From contig CBDDOJ010000002.1 of the NCBI GenBank assembly GCA_965231865.1, positions 1,550,001 to 1,614,000 on the forward strand: a stretch of DNA of 64,000 bases. The letters are read 5' to 3'. Positions 52,256 to 60,181 of this stretch are shown in pieces. The notes below the pieces were generated by a model that had not been told where the DNA came from, ran no database searches, and saw nothing but the letters and a program-made list of their open reading frames with translations. The first letter of the stretch is position 1. Every line of letters starts with the position of its first letter. The stretch is from WTGA01 sp965231865. GTDB lineage: Bacteria; Pseudomonadota; Gammaproteobacteria; Arenicellales; Poriferihabitantaceae. Both the position numbers and the translations under genes were made by a program.

Positions 52256-53497
52256 TCACCGACAGGAAAGTTCCAGCATCGCATGCAGCAAAACATTGCA
52301 TCCGGCTTCCAGGTCTTCCGGTTCAGCATGCTCCTCTTCATTATGGCTGAGTCCCCCTTCGCAGGGGACAAAGATCATGGAAGTGGGGACAATTCTGCAA
52401 ATCTGGCAAGCATCGTGTCCCGCTCCGGAAACCATTTCCTGGTGTCCGTACCCCAATGCCCTGGTCGCATTGCTGACCGCACGGATGCAGTTCTCATGAA
52501 ACCGGACAGGAGGGTTGTGCCAGATTTCTTCCAGGTTGACCCTGACGTTGTGGGACTCGCTGGCCGCCGTGCAGCTTTCACTCAACCGGTCCCTCATTTG
52601 ACCCAGCACCGCATCATCGGGATTTCGAATATCCACGGTCAGGAAAACCTCCCCGGGAATCGTGTTGCGGGAATTGGGGGATATGCTGACTTCTCCCACG
52701 GTTCCGACTCCGTAAGGACCGTGTTCAAGGGCGATTTCCTGGACAGCCTGGATCAACTCGGAAGCTGCCACCAGGGCATCCCTTCGTCCGGGCATGGGCG
52801 TGGAGCCGGCATGGGAGTCCTGCCCGGTAATGGTAATATCAAACCATCGCTGACCCTGTCCTCCGGTGACGATGCCGATCTGGTGATGGTCCCTTTCCAG
52901 TATCGGCCCCTGCTCGATATGTGCCTCCAGCAGCGCCCCCATTGGATGGTCCCCGCACGGCTGGGTTCCCAGGTATCCGATGTTTTCCAACTCGTCCCGG
53001 AGTGATTTGCCCTGACTGTCTGTACGGCTATAGGCATATTCCTTCGTGAACAGCCCGGCAAACACCCCGGAAGAAACCATGGCGGGGGCAAACCGGGAAC
53101 CCTCTTCATTTGTCCACATCACAATTTCAACCGGCACCTGGGTGGAAACCCCATTTTCATTCATCGTCCTGATGACTTCCAGTGCGGCGAGTACGCCATA
53201 GATGCCATCAAATTTTCCGCCATGCGGCTGGGTGTCCAGATGGCTTCCCGAGCAGATCGGTGGCAGGTCATTATCGGTGCCAGGTCGCGTGGCAAAAATG
53301 TTTCCCATGTCATCAATGGTGATCGAGCAGTTTTCGGTTTTACACCATTCGATAAACAAATCGCGTCCCTGCCTGTCTTCCTGGGTCAGCGCTAAACGGC
53401 GGGACCCGCCTTTTTCTCCGGGGCCGATTTCAGCCATGGCCATGATACTGTCCCAAAGGCGTTGGCCGTTAACCCTCAGGTGGTGATGAGCGGACAT
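52256..53497 (-). CDS. M20-family amidohydrolase (N-carbamoyl-amino-acid hydrolase/allantoate amidohydrolase type)
   Basis: A 413-residue protein from ATG 53497; ORF upstream of this overlaps the neighbour gene and is unlikely. Metal and catalytic motifs: GSHLDTQPHGGKFDGIYG near 80-98, MWTNEEGSRFAPAM near 118, EAHIEQGPILERDH near 185, GQDSHAGSTPMPGRRDAL in the lid domain, SGAGHDACQICRI and CEGGLSHNEEEH near the C-terminus. This set defines the hydantoinase/carbamoylase group, which hydrolyses carbamoyl-amino acids to amino acid, ammonia and CO2. It starts 10 bases after the stop of an amidinotransferase-fold hydrolase, whose deimination product would be such a ureido acid. Together they would form a two-step pathway. 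Confidence 0.87.
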   Translation of the reverse strand: MSAHHHLRVNGQRLWDSIMAMAEIGPGEKGGSRRLALTQEDRQGRDLFIEWCKTENCSITIDDMGNIFATRPGTDNDLPPICSGSHLDTQPHGGKFDGIYGVLAALEVIRTMNENGVSTQVPVEIVMWTNEEGSRFAPAMVSSGVFAGLFTKEYAYSRTDSQGKSLRDELENIGYLGTQPCGDHPMGALLEAHIEQGPILERDHHQIGIVTGGQGQRWFDITITGQDSHAGSTPMPGRRDALVAASELIQAVQEIALEHGPYGVGTVGEVSISPNSRNTIPGEVFLTVDIRNPDDAVLGQMRDRLSESCTAASESHNVRVNLEEIWHNPPVRFHENCIRAVSNATRALGYGHQEMVSGAGHDACQICRIVPTSMIFVPCEGGLSHNEEEHAEPEDLEAGCNVLLHAMLELSCR

Positions 53498-53507
53498 GTG
53501 AGGAGGA

Positions 53508-54440
53508 TTAGACGGAGGTACGTTTGAGAGCCTGGGACAGACAGTGGACCCCACCGCCGCCAAGGGTGAACATGGACATGTCAGGAGCGAACACCGTATA
53601 GCCCATCGAACGCAATTTTTCGTTGAGTTTCACACTGCCTGACATCGACAGGACCTTCCGGTTGCCCAGTGCGACCAGGTTGACCCCCAGATTTTTGGCT
53701 TCGTTGAAGCCCACATCGACAAATTCGAATCCTTTTTTCCTTAACCAGTCAATCACCCAGCCTTCCAGGGCATCCAGGCAGGTAACCACCCGTTTTTTAT
53801 CCAGCGGAACCACCAGTCCATCCATATGGACAAACAAAGCGGGGATCGGGGCAACTTCGCATTCCCATCCCTGATCACGGACAAATCCGGCGACCTGTTC
53901 GGAACCTTCCTCCTCGGAACGTTCCCCACAAAAACCAATCAGTACCGTTCCGGGTTCGAGAATGACAAAATCGCCACCTTCGAAATGTCCGGCGGTCACA
54001 AATTTCCAGATGGGAATCTTGTTCTCCTGGTAGAATTTGATTACGGTTGCATAGTCCGCACGACGGCATTTCAGTTGCATGTGGCAAATGAGAGCGCCCC
54101 AGGGGGTCATTGCACTGGAATCCCGGGCAAAAAAGTTTCGATGCAGTACCGGGTCGGCATCCAGGTAGTGACAGGTTACCCCTGCTTCCTCTTCATAGAT
54201 CCGCACCATCTCCCGGTGTTGTTTCTGCGCGAGATCGAAATCAAACCTGATTCCGGTTTTATGCATGTTTCGCAGCGTCCGGCCGATCAGGGGACCCGCT
54301 TCTACCCACTTGAAGTAGTCAGGCTTTCCCAGAAGGACATCCTTTAAAACGCTGTAATCGTTGTTGATTCCCCAGTATTCCGGGGGATGTTCGGTTTTTT
54401 CAAGTGCAATATTTTCTTTAATATCGGGCAAAAAAGGCAT
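53508..54440 (-). CDS. Amidinotransferase/arginine-deiminase-fold hydrolase
   Basis: A 310-residue protein from ATG 54440, preceded by AACGGAG. The pentein fold is seen in the motifs LLGKPDYFKWVEAG, FFARDSSAMTPWGALICHMQ, TAGHFEGGDFVILEPGTVLI (with the His-Glu-Gly-Gly-Asp core), GFCGERSEEEG, ALFVHMDGLVVPLDKKRVV, NLVALGNRKVLSMSG and the nucleophile Cys near C300 in GGGGVHCLSQAL. Family members hydrolyse or transfer the amidino group of arginine, dimethylarginine or other guanidino compounds. It precedes a carbamoyl-amino-acid hydrolase in one operon and has its own promoter upstream. The exact guanidino substrate is unknown. Confidence 0.8.
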   Translation of the reverse strand: MPFLPDIKENIALEKTEHPPEYWGINNDYSVLKDVLLGKPDYFKWVEAGPLIGRTLRNMHKTGIRFDFDLAQKQHREMVRIYEEEAGVTCHYLDADPVLHRNFFARDSSAMTPWGALICHMQLKCRRADYATVIKFYQENKIPIWKFVTAGHFEGGDFVILEPGTVLIGFCGERSEEEGSEQVAGFVRDQGWECEVAPIPALFVHMDGLVVPLDKKRVVTCLDALEGWVIDWLRKKGFEFVDVGFNEAKNLGVNLVALGNRKVLSMSGSVKLNEKLRSMGYTVFAPDMSMFTLGGGGVHCLSQALKRTSV

Positions 54441-54506
54441 TTTTATACTCCGTTGAATCCACCCCACAGGTGCGATTCGTGCACCATCGAGATGGAGAAA
54501 AATGGG

Positions 54507-54535
54507 ATTTTAACGAAAATTTTTACTTTAACCAA
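54507..54535 (-). promoter_or_regulatory. Sigma-70 promoter of the deiminase-carbamoylase operon
   Basis: On the - strand TTGGTT (54530-54535), a 17-base spacer, and TAAAAT (54507-54512), about 67 bases upstream of ATG 54440. Both hexamers and spacing are close to consensus. Confidence 0.55.
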
Positions 54536-55237
54536 CGGTGCAAAGCACCAAAATCACAAAACAGTTTAGCCACGACTCACAATATCATATCCGCGAGTTA
54601 AAACCGATTCCCTCATTACGGAAAGAATGTGAGAACCTCTCCGCTTTCTTTTGGTCAACCGTGACGGTCCGTTTCGGATGGATGGTTTGTGTGGAACCAG
54701 GTCCCCCAGGCGTTTCGTGAGGAGATTGAGACCGGATAGGCAGTCATTGGGAAGGAAAGAAGAGCGGTGTCTAGCTGGAAATGGGCAGGGATCAGGTCCT
54801 TCCGGTGCTCTGCAACCGGAATTTTGCATGCCCTTCGGACGGGAATCAGGGATGTCATGGCTGAATTGGTTCCCAACCGTACGAGTGGTTTCAGGTGGTA
54901 GACGGCTTTGGTTGTCAGCCATGTGATGAAACCATCAATCCGGCCGATTTCTCCGGGTGTAAAGATTTTTCTTCACGCCCGGACCGAATGCCTGCTTAAT
55001 ACTTGGGAGAAGAAAATCCGGGAAAACGATTGAAATCAGTGGGAATGCATGCCGAACAGGGGGAGTCGGGCTGAACGCTCCGCATCTTCATTCATGGCAA
55101 TGTTTGATGCAGTGGTACACTTTGATCTGATTGTTTGCTAGCATTGGCTTATTGGAGCTATAAGCAAATTAACCGGTTAGGGTTCAAAATACGGGTTGTA
55201 CGGTGGAATTCAGCCAGTTGCTATTATATCTCCTTGT
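54536..55237. other. Long divergent intergenic region between deiminase operon and betaine transporter
   Basis: About 700 bases with no supported gene. Short frames at 54566-54926 are mutual shadows on opposite strands, without domains. The right part becomes AT-rich toward the opuAC-type gene. No riboswitch or other structured RNA was recognised. Confidence 0.45.
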
Positions 55238-55266
55238 TTGTTAAGTCTGGTCATAATAGATATAAT
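55238..55266 (+). promoter_or_regulatory. Sigma-70 promoter of the betaine-binding protein gene
   Basis: TTGTTA (55238-55243), a 17-base spacer, and a perfect TATAAT (55261-55266), about 35 bases before ATG 55302. Such a near-consensus promoter fits a highly expressed binding protein. Confidence 0.65.
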
Positions 55267-55301
55267 TTGATTGATCATTACATTAATTAGTGGAGAATTA
55301 C

Positions 55302-56261
55302 ATGAACAAAGTAAACAATAAACTGGCTGGCATCCTCGTTGCAGGGGCGATGGGGCTCAGTGGTACAGCCCAGGCAGCAGACCTGGTCATTGGTGTGCCC
55401 AACTGGCCATCGGTAGCCATGACAGCCGATATACTGAAAGTCGTCATAGAAGACAACTATGGACTGGAAGTAGAGCTGCAAAACGGCACCAATCCAGTTG
55501 TTTTTGAAGCCATGGATGGTGGTAGCATGCATGTGCATCCTGAAGTATGGTTGCCCAATCAGGCGAATCTGTATCAGACCTACGTTGAGGAGAAAGGAAC
55601 GGTTTCCATGAACCCCAATGGTGTGGCTGCATTCCAGGGGATGTGTGTGACCAAGGCTACGGCTGAGAGGACCGGCATATCGGCCATTGCAGACCTGACT
55701 GATCCGGATATGGCGATCAATTTCGATCAGGATGGAGATGGCATGGGTGAAGTCTGGATTGGTGCATCGGGCTGGGCCTCCACCAATGTTGAGAAAGTCC
55801 GCGCCAAGAGCTATGGGTATGATGTCACCATGAACCTGCTGGAAATGGATGAAACCCTGGCCATGGCGGAAGTGGATGCAGCGGTAGCCAAAGACCAAAA
55901 CATCGTGTTTTTCTGCTATACCCCTAACCATGTATTTGCTTTGCACGATCTGGTAATTCTGGAAGAACCGGCGTATGACGAATCAAAATGGACCATGATT
56001 CAGCCCACTGATGATCCAGACTGGCTGGAAAAATCCAGTACTCCGGTTGCCTGGGACCTGGCTTACCTGCATATCCACTATGCAAGCAGCCTGAATGAAA
56101 GCCACCCCGAGGTGGCCTCCATGCTGGGCAGCGTCAAACTGGATACCGATCTGGTTTCAGCCATGACCTATGCCATTGTGGTAGATAAAGTGGATACTGC
56201 GGAGTATGCAAAACAATGGGTATCCGATAATGCAGACCTGGTGAATTCCTGGTTGCAGTAA
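55302..56261 (+). CDS. Glycine betaine/proline-type ABC transporter substrate-binding protein
   Basis: A 319-residue protein from ATG 55302, with GGAGA upstream. The signal peptide is LAGILVAGAMGLSGTAQA, cleaved before ADLVIGVPNWPSVAMTADIL, the typical start of OpuAC-family mature proteins. Further motifs include VFEAMDGGSMHVHPEVWLPN, MGEVWIGASGWASTNVEK and FFCYTPNHVFALHDL, the latter with aromatic residues suitable for a cation-binding cage. The fold binds compatible solutes such as glycine betaine, proline betaine or DMSP. It has its own promoter and a strong terminator, and precedes the ATPase and permease genes by 240 bases. Confidence 0.88.
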   Translation: MNKVNNKLAGILVAGAMGLSGTAQAADLVIGVPNWPSVAMTADILKVVIEDNYGLEVELQNGTNPVVFEAMDGGSMHVHPEVWLPNQANLYQTYVEEKGTVSMNPNGVAAFQGMCVTKATAERTGISAIADLTDPDMAINFDQDGDGMGEVWIGASGWASTNVEKVRAKSYGYDVTMNLLEMDETLAMAEVDAAVAKDQNIVFFCYTPNHVFALHDLVILEEPAYDESKWTMIQPTDDPDWLEKSSTPVAWDLAYLHIHYASSLNESHPEVASMLGSVKLDTDLVSAMTYAIVVDKVDTAEYAKQWVSDNADLVNSWLQ

Positions 56262-56308
56262 GGATTCGGTTTGGCGAGTCAACCCATAACTTAGTTGTAA
56301 CCCATAGA

Positions 56309-56341
56309 CGAGCGACACTTCCGAGGTGTCGCTCGTTTTTT
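56309..56341 (+). terminator. Rho-independent terminator after the betaine-binding protein gene
   Basis: A perfect 10-bp stem CGAGCGACAC / GTGTCGCTCG (56309-56318 and 56326-56335) with loop TTCCGAG, followed by TTTTTT. An outer CCCATA/TATGGG pair (56301-56306, 56341-56346) extends it. It separates the binding protein gene from the ATPase-permease genes, allowing higher expression of the former. Confidence 0.9.
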
Positions 56342-56498
56342 ATGGGCACGAATGAAAAGCAGATGGTACGAATGCAAGGATACCCACAGACCGCGACAAC
56401 AGATGGATGCGAGCAGCTGAAACAGTGTCCGCTCTGTTACGGAAAATGGTGATCATTTCGGTGGCATCCAAGTCCTGCATAAACTGGAGGTGAGACTA

Positions 56499-57548
56499 GT
56501 GAATGAAGAACAAGTAATCAAAGTTGATGACGTGTGGAAGATTTTCGGTGACCGGGCACACGAAGCCATGGAGGCCATCAAGACCGATGGACTGGGGAAG
56601 CCCGAAGTGCTCGAAAAATTCGGATGCGTCATTGGTGTGGCGAAATGCACATTCGAGGTTGCACGGGGAGAGATTTTTTGTGTTATGGGGCTTTCCGGGT
56701 CCGGAAAATCCACCATGGTGCGGCATTTGAATCGATTGCTGGAACCCACCGTGGGTCAAATACATGTCCTCGGAAAAGATGTTATGGCACTGGGTGAGAA
56801 TGAATTGCGCCAAATGCGGGCGGCCCATATTGGCATGGTCTTTCAGCATATGGCACTGTTTCCCCACAGAACGGTGCGGGACAATGTGGCGTTCCCGCTA
56901 CAGGTTCAGGGCGAGCCGAAGTCAAAACGCTGGGCGGAATCCCAACGATGTCTCAGCCTGGTCAACCTGGACGGATACGAAGACCGGTATCCCAGTGAGC
57001 TGTCCGGGGGGATGCAACAGCGTGTCGGGTTGGCGAGAGCCCTGGCTTCAGATCCCGAAGTATTGCTCATGGATGAACCGTTTTCTGCGCTGGACCCGTT
57101 GATCCGCCGCCAGCTGCAGGAACAGTTTATGGCCCTGTCTGCGGACCTTGGGAAAACCACGGTCTTTATTACCCACGACCTGGACGAAGCGATCCGTATC
57201 GGCAATCGCATCGCGATTATGAAAGATGGCGTCATCGTCCAGATCGGGTCACCGGAAGAAATCGTCACCAATCCCATCGATGATTATGTTCGGGATTTTG
57301 TTGAGGGGATTTCGACCTTAAAGTTGATCTTTGCACATACCATCATGGAAAAGATGGACGAATATCAACTCCAGTCAGGGGATGACCTGTCAAAAGCCAT
57401 CCGCACCCCGCACGATACCGATTTGAGTGGATTGATTGACCTTTCGACGAACACAGATCAACCCATTGTCATTACCGATGACGGCAAGGATATTGGTGTG
57501 GTGAACAAAATAACTCTGCTGAAAGGCATTAAAGGAGGTGACAACTGA
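56499..57548 (+). CDS. Glycine betaine-type ABC transporter ATP-binding protein (ProV/OpuAA-like)
   Basis: A 349-residue ATPase from GTG 56499, chosen because GGAGG lies at 56486-56490 with an eight-base spacer; GTG 56490 is inside that site. It has an N-terminal region with a EVARGEIFCVMGLSGSGKST P-loop, Q-loop MVFQHMALFPHRTVRDNVAF, signature LSGGMQQRVGLARAL and Walker B LLMDEPFSALDPLIRRQLQE followed by FITHDLDEAIRIG. The N-terminal insertion before the Walker A and a C-terminal extension of about 100 residues match ProV-type proteins with regulatory tails. It energises import together with the permease that overlaps its stop. Confidence 0.9.
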   Translation: MNEEQVIKVDDVWKIFGDRAHEAMEAIKTDGLGKPEVLEKFGCVIGVAKCTFEVARGEIFCVMGLSGSGKSTMVRHLNRLLEPTVGQIHVLGKDVMALGENELRQMRAAHIGMVFQHMALFPHRTVRDNVAFPLQVQGEPKSKRWAESQRCLSLVNLDGYEDRYPSELSGGMQQRVGLARALASDPEVLLMDEPFSALDPLIRRQLQEQFMALSADLGKTTVFITHDLDEAIRIGNRIAIMKDGVIVQIGSPEEIVTNPIDDYVRDFVEGISTLKLIFAHTIMEKMDEYQLQSGDDLSKAIRTPHDTDLSGLIDLSTNTDQPIVITDDGKDIGVVNKITLLKGIKGGDN

Positions 57549-59089
57549 TGAAAGAATCTGGAATTGTGCCAGAGGCAAATGAGCTTGGCGCCAGCATCAA
57601 GGATTTTGTTGGCACGAATGAAGCTTACTATGAACGTGAATTCGATAAAATCCAGTCGGCAACCAAGTTCCCCTGGTCCTGGAACCCGAATGTGGCCCTG
57701 GTGGGTCCCTTTTGGGGTGCCGCCAGAGGCTTATGGGGATTTTTCTGGACCTTTATGGTGCTGGAAATACTGGCATTTGTTCAAATAGGCAAAGGTCTTT
57801 GGGGTGAACTGGGTGCGGATAAACTCGCCAGGGTGGAAAAATTAACGGAGAAATATACCGAGACCTTTGCCCAGGCGGAAGCGGCGAAGCTTGCGGGAGA
57901 ATCCGGGGCTGACCAGATATTCGCCCGGGCGGAAAATCTGAAAAAGGTGGCGGACCGTCTCATCGAGGAAGCCGCCGCGGCCTCCGCGGGGGCTACCGGT
58001 TTCCTGGTCATAGGAATCATCCTTCTGATCGTTCTTCGGGTGGTGCAGGGGTTCTATGCCAATATCCGGTACGAGAAGCAGTATCTGACCTGGAGAGCGG
58101 AACCGCAAACTTTATCCGGGTTCAACTGGTACTGGGGTGGATTCAGTGGCATCCTGTGGCTGATCATTGTCCCGCTTACGCTGTACAAGTTTACGGTCGC
58201 GAAAGTCTCTCCGATGCTGGCTCCCTTTGTAACGGAATTTCCGGTGGAGAAGAAGCAGTACTTTTCACCGATATCCACCTGGATGGACGAAGGGTTTGAC
58301 AATATTTCGGTACGGTTCGGGGACGTGTTTGACGGTGTTGTGGCTTCAATTCGGGCAGTACTGGATGGTCTCGAAACGATCTTTGTCGGCACGCCCTGGC
58401 CGGTGGTCATGACGGTTGTCATTGTCACGGCCTGGCGGCTGGCGGGACCCCGGGTGGCGATCTTTTCCGCCGCTGCACTGGCTTATCTGGGGATGTGTGG
58501 GCTGTGGGAAACCAGCATGATTACGGTGGCACTGCTGGGAGCGGCGGCCTTCCTGTGCCTGCTCATGGGCATTCCACTGGGGATCTGGTTCGGGAAAAGC
58601 AAACGGGCCTACAATGCGGCGTTACCGGTACTGGATTTCATGCAGACCATGCCCGCGTTTGTATACCTGATCCCCATCATTGCATTTTTTGGAACCGGAA
58701 AACCGCCGGGTGTACTGGCAACCCTGATCTTCGGGATGCCCCCGGTAATCCGGCTGACAGCTCTGGGAATGCGAGGGGTGCCGGAAAATACCAAGGAGGC
58801 CGCGATTGCCTTCGGATGTACAAAATGGACGCTGCTCAAGGATGTTGAACTGCCTCTCGCCATGCCTTCCATCATGACAGGGATCAACCAGACCATATTG
58901 ATGTGCCTGTCCATGGTGGTGATTGCATCGTTGATTGGGGCAAAAGGCCTCGGTCAGGATGTCCTGGTGGCGTTGCAGTATGCGGCGAAGGGACAGGGAA
59001 TGCTTGCGGGTCTGGCCATTTTGTTCGTTGCCATGGTGATTGATCGAATCATTCAGGGGTATTACCAGCGTTCAATAACCAGGCACTGA
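57548..59089 (+). CDS. Glycine betaine-type ABC transporter permease (ProW/OpuAB-like), long form
   Basis: A 513-residue permease whose ATG overlaps the ATPase stop (TGATG). The C-terminal half is a standard ProW-type domain with MGIPLGIWFGKSKRAYNAAL, MQTMPAFVYLIPIIAFFGTG and the EAA loop GMRGVPENTKEAAIAFGCTK followed by KDVELPLAMPSIMTG. The N-terminal half is unusual: two extra hydrophobic segments (about 55-75 and 145-165) flank a charged helical stretch (about 85-140, KLTEKYTETFAQAEAAKLAG). ProW of E. coli is about 350 residues. The extra segment could be a periplasmic or cytoplasmic coiled-coil with an accessory role. Confidence 0.87.
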   Translation: MKESGIVPEANELGASIKDFVGTNEAYYEREFDKIQSATKFPWSWNPNVALVGPFWGAARGLWGFFWTFMVLEILAFVQIGKGLWGELGADKLARVEKLTEKYTETFAQAEAAKLAGESGADQIFARAENLKKVADRLIEEAAAASAGATGFLVIGIILLIVLRVVQGFYANIRYEKQYLTWRAEPQTLSGFNWYWGGFSGILWLIIVPLTLYKFTVAKVSPMLAPFVTEFPVEKKQYFSPISTWMDEGFDNISVRFGDVFDGVVASIRAVLDGLETIFVGTPWPVVMTVVIVTAWRLAGPRVAIFSAAALAYLGMCGLWETSMITVALLGAAAFLCLLMGIPLGIWFGKSKRAYNAALPVLDFMQTMPAFVYLIPIIAFFGTGKPPGVLATLIFGMPPVIRLTALGMRGVPENTKEAAIAFGCTKWTLLKDVELPLAMPSIMTGINQTILMCLSMVVIASLIGAKGLGQDVLVALQYAAKGQGMLAGLAILFVAMVIDRIIQGYYQRSITRH

Positions 59090-59447
59090 TCCCGGAATGG
59101 GGGAAACGGCGCGTCCGGTCCGGGCAGGGCTGGACGCGACGGACCCGGAACCCGGCGTTTCAGGTGGGTCGAAGATGGCCTTGCAACGTCGAAGCGGCCG
59201 GGACCACTGAAGTGCTGACGAGAGTCTCGCCACCGGGCACGGGGTGGTGGCCGGGAAGATGCCCTGAAGGGACCTGCATGATGTTTTTGGGAAGCCTGGA
59301 ATTTCTGTTCCGACCCGAACCGGAAAATTCAAAATTCGGGGTCCACTCCTTGACCCCGATGAGATTCCTCCATTCGCAGGCAATCGATAGGGAACCCGGC
59401 TGCCCGGTCCGCACGAATTTACACGGATGCTGAGACAGTGAAGTGCA
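59090..59447. other. Intergenic region between transporter and cysC
   Basis: About 360 bases with no supported gene. A 7-bp hairpin (CGGGGTC 59337-59343, GACCCCG 59352-59358) is present, but without a T-run on the + strand. It is not called a terminator. Confidence 0.45.
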
Positions 59448-60062
59448 ATGAACGAAAAATCCGCCAATACCGTTTGGCATAGACCGACGGTTACCCGCCT
59501 CCGACGGGAGAAACAAAATGGTCATCGCAGCGTGATCACCTGGTTTACCGGGTTGTCAGGAAGCGGGAAGTCCACACTGGCCCACGCCGTTGAAGAAGAA
59601 CTGTACCGGCGCGGTGTCAGAACCTTTGTGTTTGATGGAGACAATGTGCGCCATGGATTGTGCGGCGACCTGGGTTTTTCCGAGGAAGACCGGACAGAAA
59701 ACATCCGGCGCATCGGACAAATGGCGAAGCTGTTTGTCGAATCGGGAATCATCGCCCTGACGGCTTTTATCTCCCCCTACCAGGTGGACCGGCAACGGGT
59801 CAGGAGAATGGTGGATTACGGGGATGATTTTCTCGAAATCTATTGCGAGTGCCCATTGGAAGTGTGTGAAAGCCGGGATGTCAAAGGGTTGTATCACCGG
59901 GCCCGGAAGGGAGAAATCGACAATTTCACGGGAATATCTTCCCCCTATGAAGAACCGGAAAATGCGGACCTGGTGGTCAATACCTCCCTGCTTGATCTGG
60001 ACCAGTGTGTGGAAAAAGTGATTGAACTGCTGGAGTCTAGGGGGGTGATCGCGTCATCCTGA
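59448..60062 (+). CDS. cysC: Adenylylsulfate kinase
   Basis: A 204-residue APS kinase. P-loop GLSGSGKST at residues 35-43, the substrate motif VFDGDNVRHGLCGDLGFSEE, the phosphorylatable Ser in ALTAFISPYQVDRQRVR, the GLYHRARKGEIDNFTGISSP segment with the nucleotide/lid residues, and EEPENADLVVNTS near the end. It phosphorylates adenosine 5'-phosphosulfate to PAPS. No cysD, cysN or sulfotransferase gene lies in the window, so the sulfate activation genes are elsewhere. It may supply PAPS for sulfate assimilation or sulfation. Confidence 0.92.
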   Translation: MNEKSANTVWHRPTVTRLRREKQNGHRSVITWFTGLSGSGKSTLAHAVEEELYRRGVRTFVFDGDNVRHGLCGDLGFSEEDRTENIRRIGQMAKLFVESGIIALTAFISPYQVDRQRVRRMVDYGDDFLEIYCECPLEVCESRDVKGLYHRARKGEIDNFTGISSPYEEPENADLVVNTSLLDLDQCVEKVIELLESRGVIASS

Positions 60063-60181
60063 CTGTAAATCGTCTTGTGAATCAACAACAGAGGTGTTCT
60101 GGAAACAGCATCAGGTTTTATTTTAGCTGAAGAGAGGTTGAACCCTTTATTTCAATCAACGGCCTTAACCATAGATGGCAC

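Noticed and set aside
54566..54926. Overlapping open frames on both strands in the long gap before the betaine transporter
   Set aside because: They are mutual reverse complements with no recognisable protein features.
59337..59358. Hairpin CGGGGTC/GACCCCG before cysC
   Set aside because: Stem of only 7 bp and no T-run on the + strand; not a terminator. A repeated extragenic palindrome could not be shown, because no other copy was seen.
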